A stretch of DNA of 64,000 bases, from the NCBI GenBank assembly GCA_006969385.1, contig CP030884.1, positions 4,334,249 through 4,398,248 on the forward strand, read 5' to 3'. This stretch comes from Planctomycetaceae bacterium (lineage in GTDB: Bacteria > Planctomycetota > Phycisphaerae > UBA1845 > UTPLA1). Under the pieces are notes generated by a model, which worked only from the letters and a program-made list of their open reading frames with translations, was not told the origin of the DNA and did not search any database. Both the position numbers and the translations under genes were made by a program. Below, one piece after another: positions 53,148-61,271 of this stretch. Position 1 is the stretch's first letter, and every line of letters begins with the position of its first letter.

Positions 53148-53834
53148 ATGGCCGCGCGTACCATGACTGTCAAAGAACTCGCCCGCACGCTGCATTTGTC
53201 GCAGAGCGAGGTCATTCGTATGGCCGAACGCGACATGTTGCCCGGCCAAAAAGTGCGCGGCCAGTGGCAGTTTCGCACGGGGGAAGTATGGAACTGGCTG
53301 CAAGAAAATCTGCAGGCGCTGGAGGAGCATCGCGGGCGCGATCGGCATCCGGCCGAGTCTGAAAAGACGATTCTCTCCGGAGTTTTTAAAGAAATCGGCG
53401 TGTTGCTGGACGCACCAGCCAAGACCAAGTCGTCAGTGTTGCGGGCAGTGGCGGATTTGGCGGCGGGCGTCGATCCGTATATTGATCCGGCGGCGCTGTT
53501 GGAGAGTTTGAGCGAGCGCGAAGATCAGGGTTCGACGGCGTTGGAAGCGGGCATCGCCGTACCCCACCCGGCGCGACCGCAATATTCGGAAGGGCCGATT
53601 TTGGCGGCCTGTCGCACGGCGCAAGGGATTTACTTTGGCGAGCGCGGCGGCGGTATGAGCGATTTGTTTTTCTTGGTGTGTTGCCCGGAGCCGGAACAGC
53701 ATCTGTTGTTTCTCGGGCGGCTGTGCAAGCTGCTGCTGAATGCGGAGTTACTCGATGCGCTGCGCGCTGCGGATAGTGCCGGGGAATTCGTCGATCTAAT
53801 TGAAAGCGCGGAGCGAGAGCTTTGCGCCGAGTGA
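53148..53834 (+). CDS. Excisionase-type HTH domain fused to PTS EIIA (PtsN-like)
   Basis: 228 residues from the ATG at 53148 (GGGAG ten bases upstream); a further ATG at 53163 is possible. Residues 6-50 form a small helix-turn-helix of the excisionase/MerR kind (MTVKELARTLHLSQSEVIRM; GQWQFRTGEVWNWL). After a linker comes a PTS EIIA-2 domain: LLESLSEREDQGSTALEAG and the phosphorylation site AVPHPAR with His140. The protein probably takes phosphate from HPr/EI-Ntr to report cell status, and the HTH suggests DNA or protein binding rather than sugar transport. No EIIB/C nearby. Confidence 0.82.
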   Translation: MAARTMTVKELARTLHLSQSEVIRMAERDMLPGQKVRGQWQFRTGEVWNWLQENLQALEEHRGRDRHPAESEKTILSGVFKEIGVLLDAPAKTKSSVLRAVADLAAGVDPYIDPAALLESLSEREDQGSTALEAGIAVPHPARPQYSEGPILAACRTAQGIYFGERGGGMSDLFFLVCCPEPEQHLLFLGRLCKLLLNAELLDALRAADSAGEFVDLIESAERELCAE

Positions 53835-53919
53835 GTTCGCTGGCGGCTGAATCGCGAGCGAGCGCGCCTTCGATTCGATTCATAAAGCGGCGGCTCATTT
53901 CGCCGATTGATTATTCAAT

Positions 53920-53975
53920 TGCGTAGACTAAAAAAGCCCCAGCGTGGCCACGCTGGGGCTTTTTTAGTCTACGCA
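53920..53975. terminator. 56-bp perfect palindrome acting as bidirectional terminator
   Basis: The two halves are exact reverse complements of each other (axis between 53947 and 53948). The central stem AGCCCCAGCGTGG is GC-rich and is flanked by A6 on one side and T6 on the other, then by TAGTCTAC and its complement. It lies between two convergent genes (HTH-EIIA and aspS) and should stop both. Confidence 0.9.
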
Positions 53976-54053
53976 TGATTTCGATTCTTCGCTTATTGAG
54001 AAACTCGCACTATTCTCCCGCAGTGTTTTTTGGCGTTCCCTTATTTTTAAAAA

Positions 54054-55877
54054 TTATCCCTTCGCCGCTGCGATGCGCAGGCCCAATTCCTGCAATTGCG
54101 AGTCCGCGACTTTGCCGGGGGCCAGCGACATGGGGCACATGGCGCGGGCGTTTTTGGGGAACGCGATTACGTCGCGAATCGACGGGAACTTACCCATCAA
54201 CATCACGATGCGGTCGAGGCCCAGCGCGATGCCGCCGTGCGGCGGCGCGCCGAAGCGCAACGCATCTAAAAGAAAGTCGAATTTTTCTTTGGCTTCCTCG
54301 TCGCTCAGGCCGAGCAATTGAAAGATCTTACGCTGCACGTCGCCGCGATGGATACGAATCGATCCACCGCCCAACTCGATGCCGTTGAGCACGACGTCGT
54401 AAGCCTTGGCTCGCAACTTCAGCAAGTCTTCCACGGGCGGCGGCTCTTTGCTGTCGAGATGCATCAGATGTAGATCTTCATCCTTCGGGCTCGTGAACGG
54501 ATGGTGCATCGGGTAGATCGCCTTGGCCTCGTCATCCCAGCCGAAGCACGGGAAATCGACGACCCAGCAGAACTTCCACGTATCTTTCGGAATCATGCCG
54601 CGCCGTTCGGCGACGGTGCTACGCAGCCAGCCGAGATACTTGCAAACGTTTTCTTCGTTGTCGGCGGCGAACATCACGAGATCGCCCGGCTTGGCTTGAA
54701 TCTTGTCGAGAATCTGATTGAACAGCGGTTCGTCGGCCATCATGAACTTGGCGATGCCGGTTTGGGCAACGCGTTTGCCGCCCTCTTCGGCGACCTTGAA
54801 TAACGGCAGGCCGCCAGCGCCAATACCCTTCAATTCTTCGGTGATGCCGTCCGTCTCTTTGCGCGTCATGGTCGCGCCATCGGGTACGACAATACAGCGC
54901 ACCTTGCCACCCTTGGCGACTGGGTCTTGAAAGACCTTAAAGTCCACGCGCCCGGCAAGCTCGGTGACGTCTTTAATCGTCATCTCGTAGCGCATGTCGG
55001 GCGCGTCGCGACCATATTTCTCCATTGCTTCGGCATAGCTGATGCGCGGCATGGGCAGCGGCACATCGATCCCGAGCGCGACCTTGGCCACGGCGGCCAG
55101 CGCGTGTTCGGTATGATGCATCACGTTTTCGGGTTGCACGAAGGCCATTTCGATATCGACCTGCGTGAACTCGGGCTGGCGGTCGGCACGCAAGTCTTCA
55201 TCGCGGAAGCAGCGTGCGATTTGGTAGTAGCGATCCATGCCCGCGATCATGAGCAACTGCTTGAATATCTGCGGGGACTGGGGCAAAGCATAGAACGAAC
55301 CGTGATGAATGCGCGAGGGCACGAGATAATCGCGCGCGCCTTCGGGCGTGCTCTTGTTGAGAATGGGCGTTTCGATATCGACGAAGCCATTCTCGGCGAG
55401 ATAGTCGCGGATGGTCTTCGTGATGGCGTCGCGTAGCATGAGAGCTTGCGTCACCGGCTTGCGGCGAATGTCGAGCACGCGATGCTTCAAGCGCAGGTCT
55501 TCGTTGGTATCGATCTCGTCTTCGATCGGGAACGGCGGCGTGTCGGCTTTGTTGAGCAGGTCGATCTCGTGACCGATCACTTCCACTTCGCCGGTAGCCA
55601 TTTTGGGATTGACCTGGCTACCGCGGCTGATGACCTCTCCGCGCACGGCGATGACGTATTCGCTGCGTAAGCTGCGCGCGACCTCGTGCGCCTTGGGGTC
55701 GGTATTGGGATTGAATTGAATCTGGGTCAATCCGCCGCGATCGCGAAGGTCGATGAAAACCAACCCGCCGTGGTCGCGGTAGGAATGCACCCACCCCACC
55801 AGCAGCACGGTTTTGCCCACGTCGTCGGCGCGCAAGGCACCGCAGTCATGCGTTCGCTCGTGATATGGCAACGTCAC
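54054..55877 (-). CDS. aspS: Aspartate-tRNA ligase
   Basis: 607 residues from a GTG at 55877 (GGGAG upstream, GTGA overlap with a short ORF). The N-terminal OB fold carries the HTHDCGALR start and VGWVHSYRDHGGLVFIDLRDR. The class II core has motif 2 (YQIARCFRDEDLRADRQPE) and motif 3 (GGIALGLDRIVML), with the bacterial GAD insertion between them (about 290-420). It charges tRNA-Asp, and perhaps tRNA-Asn if asparaginyl synthetase is absent. It lies 101 bases downstream of the glycosidase-like gene. Confidence 0.95.
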   Translation of the reverse strand: MTLPYHERTHDCGALRADDVGKTVLLVGWVHSYRDHGGLVFIDLRDRGGLTQIQFNPNTDPKAHEVARSLRSEYVIAVRGEVISRGSQVNPKMATGEVEVIGHEIDLLNKADTPPFPIEDEIDTNEDLRLKHRVLDIRRKPVTQALMLRDAITKTIRDYLAENGFVDIETPILNKSTPEGARDYLVPSRIHHGSFYALPQSPQIFKQLLMIAGMDRYYQIARCFRDEDLRADRQPEFTQVDIEMAFVQPENVMHHTEHALAAVAKVALGIDVPLPMPRISYAEAMEKYGRDAPDMRYEMTIKDVTELAGRVDFKVFQDPVAKGGKVRCIVVPDGATMTRKETDGITEELKGIGAGGLPLFKVAEEGGKRVAQTGIAKFMMADEPLFNQILDKIQAKPGDLVMFAADNEENVCKYLGWLRSTVAERRGMIPKDTWKFCWVVDFPCFGWDDEAKAIYPMHHPFTSPKDEDLHLMHLDSKEPPPVEDLLKLRAKAYDVVLNGIELGGGSIRIHRGDVQRKIFQLLGLSDEEAKEKFDFLLDALRFGAPPHGGIALGLDRIVMLMGKFPSIRDVIAFPKNARAMCPMSLAPGKVADSQLQELGLRIAAAKG

Positions 55878-55978
55878 CAGATTCTCCCGTTCGGTGTTTC
55901 AAATTGCGGCAATGATTGCGGCAGATAAAGCTCTTCAGTGATATCGGCTGGCATGATAGGCAGGTCGCGGTAGGTTCG

Positions 55979-57121
55979 CTACCGGTCGCGCGAATGCTGG
56001 GCGGAAACGGATAGGTCGGGTCGCGGTCGGTCCGCAAACCAGAAGCGCAGCAGGGCTTCGGCGACTTTGCCGCGCGGGGTATAGCTGATGTCATCCGGCC
56101 CACCTTTGGCGGTGGTCCATTCCCACCAAATGATGCCGCCGACTGCCGGTTCGTCGGTCCAGTTTTTCATGAACGACTCGTAAAGCATGGCCTGTTCCTG
56201 ATGGCCGGCCTCGGTCGCTTTGTCGGTGGCGTAGTAATTCCAGCCTTCCTTGGCGGCGCCTTCCTGACTGCACCAGCCGACTTCGGTGAAAATGAGCGGT
56301 TTATTCACTTCGCGTTGAAACTCGAGGATTTCCTTTTTGATGCGTCGCCAGTTTTCATCGATTTCGGCGAGACGCGGGCTGGGGCCCTCGGCAAGTTGGT
56401 AGTAGCTCGTCATACCGACGTAATCGAGTTCGTCCCAGAAGCGAATCTTGCTGGTTTGATAGTGATCCCAGTTGGCGGAATAACAAAGCAGGCCCTTGTA
56501 CACGTCGCGCACGGCAGCGATCGTTTCGCGCCAATGGCCGGTCTTGGCCTCGGTTTTAATGAGTTCCGAACCAACAACCAGCATCTCCGCGCCGTGGTTC
56601 TCGGCAACGCGGGCGAAGCGGAGGACGAAGCGCTGGTAACGCGCGAACCAAGCTTTCCAATTGTGATCGGGCGGGATGATCTTGCCGCGCCATTCACCGC
56701 GCCGCGGTGACTTAAGCAAGACAATCGGCATCACGATGCGACGCAGGCCATACACGCCCGCGAGATCGAGGAGTTTCCCGAGGTCTTCATTGCTGGGCGT
56801 TTTCTGCGAATCGACATGGAGATCGAGACTGCCCGCGTGGGTTTGCCAGCCGTGCACGACGAACAGCACCGTATCGGCTCCGAGTTCCGCGACCTCGGGA
56901 ATGAGCTTGCGGTAATGCTCGAAGGCCCCCTCGCCGCCGTGTAATTGAATCGCCATGCCGCGGAATTGTGAGCCGAATGCTACGGGGCGCATCGGCAAAT
57001 CCTGCGGCTGCGAGGTCGCGCGCGCGTTCTCGGCGTTTTGGGAGGTCGCCGGTTTGGATGCGGCCCACGCCGCCCAAAGGCTGCCCGCGAGAATCAGAAT
57101 GTGTAGCGTGGTCTTGGCCAT
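55979..57121 (-). CDS. Secreted glycoside hydrolase-like TIM-barrel protein (GH113-like)
   Basis: 380 residues with a signal segment (TTLHILILAGSLWAAWA). Strand and loop patterns fit a TIM barrel. The probable acid/base and nucleophile glutamates are E186 (LVVGSELIKTE) and E280 (PLIFTEVGW), 94 residues apart, as in clan A families. YSANWDHY, VGMTSYYQLA and GGIIWWEW are the wording I associate with GH113-type beta-mannanases. The substrate is not proven. It lies just upstream of aspS on the same strand. Confidence 0.72.
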   Translation of the reverse strand: MAKTTLHILILAGSLWAAWAASKPATSQNAENARATSQPQDLPMRPVAFGSQFRGMAIQLHGGEGAFEHYRKLIPEVAELGADTVLFVVHGWQTHAGSLDLHVDSQKTPSNEDLGKLLDLAGVYGLRRIVMPIVLLKSPRRGEWRGKIIPPDHNWKAWFARYQRFVLRFARVAENHGAEMLVVGSELIKTEAKTGHWRETIAAVRDVYKGLLCYSANWDHYQTSKIRFWDELDYVGMTSYYQLAEGPSPRLAEIDENWRRIKKEILEFQREVNKPLIFTEVGWCSQEGAAKEGWNYYATDKATEAGHQEQAMLYESFMKNWTDEPAVGGIIWWEWTTAKGGPDDISYTPRGKVAEALLRFWFADRPRPDLSVSAQHSRDR

Positions 57122-57191
57122 AATGGTGTGGCGATAGTTTACCGCAAGGGGCGGCGTTTGGCCGCGCAGCGGGTGCCAGTGCGCCGTCGCG

Positions 57192-57947
57192 ATGGTCGAT
57201 ATACAGGCTATGAAACAGTGCTATTCCAAAAATCGGTTGTGGGCGGTCGCGTGGACCACCTTTTTGTCGACGGGGTTCATTTTTGGAAGCGGTTGCGATC
57301 GCCCGGGTGGACCGCAACGGGCGCGGGCTGAGTCCGGAACGGTTTCCGAAGATGGAGCGCGGTCGCCCGTCGATGCGGCACGCGACCTGCACCAGGCCCA
57401 CGCCGCGCGCGATTACGCAAGGATTGAAACGCTCATTGTGCCCGACCGGCAAGCCGAGACGGTGAAAATGCTGCGCGCGACAGATCGATTGATCGACGCG
57501 CATCAGGCAATGCAATCGGCAGCGGCCGAGCGGTTCGGAAAGCGCGTGTACCGCGCGTTTAACTTGGGCGAAGTTGAGAACAATCTCGGCGTATTCTCGA
57601 AAGATATCGAAGTGCTTGCGCAGCATTTCAAAGGCGACGCGGCGACTGTCACGATTCAGGTGGCATCGCACGTGCCGCTGCTGCGGGCGCGATTCGAAAA
57701 GGTCGGCGGTCGCTGGTGTTACGTACCGCCGCAATCGTCGGCCGCGTCCATCGATGCGTTGGACGAGTTAACGGCGGAGATCGAGCAAGTGGCTGCTGCA
57801 CTTAAAGAAGGCATGACGCCGCTGGCGTATCACAACGCGATTATGCAACAGCTCATCCCAAGGATGACGCGCGTGGCTTATGGCGCGACAACGAATGAAT
57901 CGGAAATTCGCGTGACGGATGCGCACGAGGCGGATGGTGAGCGGTGA
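57192..57947 (+). CDS. Lipoprotein of unknown function
   Basis: 251 residues (245 from a second ATG at 57210, which places the signal peptide more normally). The signal segment (LWAVAWTTFLSTGFIFGSGC) ends in a plausible lipobox FGSGC. The body is charged, helical at first (DAARDLHQAHAARDYARIETL) and then has a beta segment (VTIQVASHVPLLRARFEKVGGRWCY), resembling NTF2-like or DUF4878 folds seen in planctomycete lipoproteins. A C-terminal helix ends in an acidic tail. No catalytic motif. It is divergent from the glycosidase-like gene. Confidence 0.6.
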   Translation: MVDIQAMKQCYSKNRLWAVAWTTFLSTGFIFGSGCDRPGGPQRARAESGTVSEDGARSPVDAARDLHQAHAARDYARIETLIVPDRQAETVKMLRATDRLIDAHQAMQSAAAERFGKRVYRAFNLGEVENNLGVFSKDIEVLAQHFKGDAATVTIQVASHVPLLRARFEKVGGRWCYVPPQSSAASIDALDELTAEIEQVAAALKEGMTPLAYHNAIMQQLIPRMTRVAYGATTNESEIRVTDAHEADGER

Positions 57948-57950
57948 TGT

Positions 57951-58069
57951 GCAAGTCGAGCGACTTGCTCGTCTATGTCAGGATCGATTAAAAAAACGCT
58001 AACGGCTCTGGCGCATTCGTTCGCAAACCTTTCGCGGTTTGCTAAAGAGCGAGACCCTTTCCTTGTCTC
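57951..58069. repeat. Three hairpins between convergent genes
   Basis: GCAAGTCG-AG-CGACTTGC (57951-57968), GCAAACC-TTTCGC-GGTTTGC (58023-58042) and GAGAC/GTCTC (58051-58069). They lie between the lipoprotein gene and plsC, which converge; none has a long U tract, so they are weak terminators or repeat remnants. Confidence 0.55.
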
Positions 58070-58121
58070 TCTTGGTATGGGGACAGTAACAATTAGGAAT
58101 GGTTTCGAGTGGCGGTAAGAA

Positions 58122-58781
58122 TTAAATCGGCCGCTCACCTCGGCTTAGGCGGTCCATCGCCGTTGCCAACGCAAGATCGATGCGCTCGGCTAGCTGCTCG
58201 GTGCTTAGCGCGGCGACGTCCTCAACGCTTAACGGCTTAAGATAGGTCAACGAAATACGGCGCGGTCGCGGGATGGCGGCGCCGCGCGGGTACGCTTCGT
58301 AAGCGCCATAGATAAGCACGGGCACGATCGGTGCTTTGGCGCGCTTGGCAACCTCGAAACTGTTGGGGTTCATCGGTAGCAATGAACCATCGTGCGTGCG
58401 CGTGCCTTCGGGAAAGATGATGACGGGGAAGCCGCGCTTGAGCAGGCGGATAATTGTTTTGAACGCGGTGGTGTCGCCCTTACCGCGTTTGATGGGGAAG
58501 GCGTTATTCCAACGAATGTACCCGCCGAAGATTTTGTTGCGAAAGAGCGAATCGCGCGCGACGAACCAGAACTCTCTGAAAAATGGCTGCGCGATCATGA
58601 CTGGGTCGAGGAAACTCTGATGGTTACATGCCATCAGCGCCGGGCCAGTCATCGGCATGTTTTCGCGACCAAAGACGCGACCGCGAAAGTAAATACGGAA
58701 TATCGAGTGAATCACAAACCACGAGATCATGTAGCCGAAGCGCATCTTAGACGGATCGGCTTTACTGATATCGCGTGGCAT
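58122..58781 (-). CDS. plsC: 1-acyl-sn-glycerol-3-phosphate acyltransferase
   Basis: 219 residues with one N-terminal membrane span (MISWFVIHSIFRIYF) and the acyltransferase motifs: CNHQSFLDP (HxxxxD, about 52-60), the glycerol-phosphate site FPEGTRTHDG (about 124-133) and APIVPVLIYGAYEAYP. It adds the second acyl chain in phospholipid synthesis at the inner face of the membrane. It follows cmk by 27 bases on the same strand, a pairing found in many bacteria. Confidence 0.92.
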   Translation of the reverse strand: MPRDISKADPSKMRFGYMISWFVIHSIFRIYFRGRVFGRENMPMTGPALMACNHQSFLDPVMIAQPFFREFWFVARDSLFRNKIFGGYIRWNNAFPIKRGKGDTTAFKTIIRLLKRGFPVIIFPEGTRTHDGSLLPMNPNSFEVAKRAKAPIVPVLIYGAYEAYPRGAAIPRPRRISLTYLKPLSVEDVAALSTEQLAERIDLALATAMDRLSRGERPI

Positions 58782-58808
58782 GAGTTTGCTTGAATGTACC
58801 GGTAGCGG

Positions 58809-59477
58809 TTATTCGATCAGGCCGCGCTTGCGGACTTCGCTGAGCAAGCGTTCGACGACTTCATGGATCGACATGTTGGTGGTGTCGATGAGGACGGCCG
58901 CGCCGGATTCGAGCAGCGGCGTCCATTGTTTACGGTCGGTTTCGTCGCGCTCTTGCAGGTTTTCGATGATGATTTCGATGGAGGCTTCTTCGCCGTCGGC
59001 TTCGAGTTCCTGAAAGCGGCGTTTGGCGCGTTTGTCGACGCTGGCATCGAGGATGATCTTCACATCGGCATCGGTGAACACGACGCTGCCCTGATCGCGG
59101 CCTTCGGTGACGAGCGACTTGAGGCGGCGACCGATGCTACGCTGCTTTTCGACGAGCATATCGCGGACATCTTGCACGCGAGCGACATGGCTGGTGACCT
59201 GGCTGACGGCCATGCTGCGGATGGCTTCGCTGACATCGCGACCATCGAGCGTCACACGCGTGTGCGTCGGGCCGCAGTCGAGTTCGATAGCGCAGCGTTT
59301 GGCGACGGCGGTGATGGCGGCAGGATCGCGAAAATCGGTGCCGCATTCCGTCGCGGCGAAGGCAATGGCGCGATACATGGCGCCGGTATCGAGATAGGGA
59401 ATGCCGAGCTTGGCCGCCAGCTTGCGCGCGGCGGTGCTTTTGCCCGATCCAGCCGGTCCGTCGATAGAAATGATCAT
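58809..59477 (-). CDS. cmk: Cytidylate kinase
   Basis: 222 residues from the ATG at 59477, where the fold begins (MIISIDGPAGSGKST, P-loop at about 7-15). The GTG/ATG starts further upstream add nothing conserved. The CMP-binding insert (LDGRDVSEAIRSMAVSQVTSHVA), LVTEGRDQGSVVFTDADVKI and RDETDRKQWTPL are typical of bacterial Cmk. It phosphorylates CMP and dCMP to the diphosphates. It is the first gene of a cmk-plsC pair. Confidence 0.94.
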   Translation of the reverse strand: MIISIDGPAGSGKSTAARKLAAKLGIPYLDTGAMYRAIAFAATECGTDFRDPAAITAVAKRCAIELDCGPTHTRVTLDGRDVSEAIRSMAVSQVTSHVARVQDVRDMLVEKQRSIGRRLKSLVTEGRDQGSVVFTDADVKIILDASVDKRAKRRFQELEADGEEASIEIIIENLQERDETDRKQWTPLLESGAAVLIDTTNMSIHEVVERLLSEVRKRGLIE

Positions 59478-59675
59478 GCGGGCCCCCATCCGTGCTGCCC
59501 CGTGTGCCAAGAAAGTCCTAACATTACCCGAAATATAAGGAATTTGGCGGATGGGTCAACGAATTGGCGGCGGGCGAAGCGAGTTTTGGGAACATGCGTG
59601 TTGTGAATTGCGTCTAAGCGTTTGAACCGTTCGGTTACCCCGTGCAATCTGCACCGCTTGTTGGAGAGACGACAC

Positions 59676-60515
59676 ATGAGCATGGCCCGTGAATATGAGC
59701 AACGCCAGCGCCGGTTGATGGCGATTATTGTTTTTCTGGTGGTGCTGTTGGCGTGTGGAATCGCTGGGTTGTTTTTCTCTCAGATAAAAACGCGCGCGGG
59801 AGTCGTTGGCGCTGTGCCCACCATGCCCTTACCGAAGCCCGTGTCGAATCATGACGTCAAGGCTGCCGGGCAGATCAAGCTTACGAAGGTGGCAAGTGAT
59901 CGTCGGGTAATGAGCGGAGCCGTAACACTTTCGATCAACGATAGTCGCAACGATGGCGACCGTCCGCAGGTGATCCAAGATGCGGTGGTTTATTTGGACT
60001 GGGTATCGACGACGAGCATTCGACCTCCGCCCAGCGGAATGGTTACTAGGCCTAAGATATTTGATGTTGTTCCCGGCGGGTTTTCTACACGGAATCTTTT
60101 CGTGCATTACGGACAGCCCATTAGCGTAACGCATCGCGGTGGCCCCTTAAATCGTGAACTTAGAGTACTGAATAACGGGCATACCGTTTGCCTTGCCTCG
60201 TTAACCTCTGTGGGATTCAAAACATCTTTCGCGATTAAGAATACTGGAACGTTTATGTCGGCCGATGATGGAATCTTTCCGGTAACGCCAAGCTGGATAC
60301 ATGTGTTTCAACATTCCTATTACGCCCTTTCCGACGCCAACGGCCTGTTCTCAATCGAGCGACCGCCGATGGGGACGTATAAGTTGGTGTGCGAGCATGC
60401 GGTTTATGGTCGGCTGGAGCGCGAGTTGGAGTTGGACGGCGGAGAGAATACGGTGTTGATTCAGATCGAGTTTGACGATTCGCGTAAGATCAACGATTCA
60501 TCCGCTCCGCAATAA
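59676..60515 (+). CDS. Single-span membrane protein with cupredoxin-like / carboxypeptidase-regulatory-like domain
   Basis: 279 residues from the ATG at 59676 (GGAGAG seven bases upstream). A basic cytoplasmic start (REYEQRQRR) and one span (AIIVFLVVLLACGIAGLFF) precede an extracytoplasmic domain. Its wording (QDAVVYLDW, FVHYGQPISVTH, YALSDANGLFSI, PMGTYKLVCEHAVYG) matches planctomycete proteins with a plastocyanin-like fold followed by a regulatory-like beta-sandwich. The copper ligand set appears incomplete (no Cys at the expected place), so metal binding is doubtful. The last 26 bases overlap the opposing receiver gene. Confidence 0.6.
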   Translation: MSMAREYEQRQRRLMAIIVFLVVLLACGIAGLFFSQIKTRAGVVGAVPTMPLPKPVSNHDVKAAGQIKLTKVASDRRVMSGAVTLSINDSRNDGDRPQVIQDAVVYLDWVSTTSIRPPPSGMVTRPKIFDVVPGGFSTRNLFVHYGQPISVTHRGGPLNRELRVLNNGHTVCLASLTSVGFKTSFAIKNTGTFMSADDGIFPVTPSWIHVFQHSYYALSDANGLFSIERPPMGTYKLVCEHAVYGRLERELELDGGENTVLIQIEFDDSRKINDSSAPQ

Positions 60516-60909
60516 GCGCGGTCACCGTCATCCGCCAATCCTTCTCAATCCAATTATCACCAATCGGCGCGACGCGCTGAACCGTCCAGCCGCCGCCGGT
60601 GAGGTCGCTCATCATCCGCCAGGCACCGTCGCGATTGCTGGAATGCACGATGATGGGCGCGATGGGTGGATGGGCGGCGAGGTGGCACGCGACCATTTCG
60701 CCGTCGCCCCAGATGTCGGAACCGTCGGGCGGAATGAGATCGCAATCAAGCGAGAATAGCACGCAGCCGGGTTGGACCAGTTCGAGTTGATCGATGAATT
60801 CGTGGGCGTCGTGATAGATGTGGACACCGAAGTCCAGGTCGCGCGCGACAGTCGTGAAGCGCCGGCTGCGGTCGGCGTCGTCTTCGAGAATGAGGATGGC
60901 GGGTTGCAT
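60490..60909 (-). CDS. Cyclic-phosphate-type receiver (Cyc-P-REC) domain protein
   Basis: 139 residues. It starts with ILILEDDADRSRRF (about 5-18) in the manner of a response-regulator receiver and continues with LFSLDCDLIPPDG. The usual switch threonine/lysine are replaced, and the diagnostic VHSSNRDGAWRMM (about 88-100) matches the receiver-like family that Burroughs and Aravind predicted to handle cyclic phosphate ends of RNA or nucleotides. No output domain. It may be a stand-alone enzyme or binding module. No histidine kinase, RNA ligase or toxin is nearby. Confidence 0.75.
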   Translation of the reverse strand: MQPAILILEDDADRSRRFTTVARDLDFGVHIYHDAHEFIDQLELVQPGCVLFSLDCDLIPPDGSDIWGDGEMVACHLAAHPPIAPIIVHSSNRDGAWRMMSDLTGGGWTVQRVAPIGDNWIEKDWRMTVTALIAERMNR

Positions 60910-61271
60910 GGGGGATTGTATGCAGGGGCGATGAATTACTGGGTCGTAGGGACCGCAACTTGTGCGGACGCACGATCACAGCGGAATCTCTGATCTCAAA
61001 TTTGAAATTTGATAATTAAACGCCATCCCACCACTTGCTGGTCAAGCGTCTGGCCTATCTTGACTTGCCAAGAGAAAAATGTTTCTTGAAGAAACCGGCG
61101 AGACGCCGACAACACCGACTGGCTCGTGGCAGAGCTCCTATACATTTTGCTAATTTAGCGGTCGGCTAATTCGCCAAATCTCTAAATCCCAAAATCATAC
61201 AATCGTCAAATCACACAATCACCAATTCGCTACAATTTCACAAATCACCACTTTACCCTTCACAAAACTCC
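60910..61271. repeat. Gap with an in-phase 8-bp degenerate tandem repeat
   Basis: 362 bases, A/T-rich, no gene. From 61177 to 61224 six units of eight bases each begin AATC (AATCTCTA, AATCCCAA, AATCATAC, AATCGTCA, AATCACAC, AATCACCA). The pattern continues less exactly to about 61250 (AATTTCAC, AATCACCA). It lies 3' of the DUF4097-like gene. Confidence 0.75.

Noticed and set aside
55875..55954. A 26-residue leftward ORF ending in a GTGA overlap with aspS
   Set aside because: It has no ribosome site and no special codon runs that would suit an attenuator; the overlap is likely chance.
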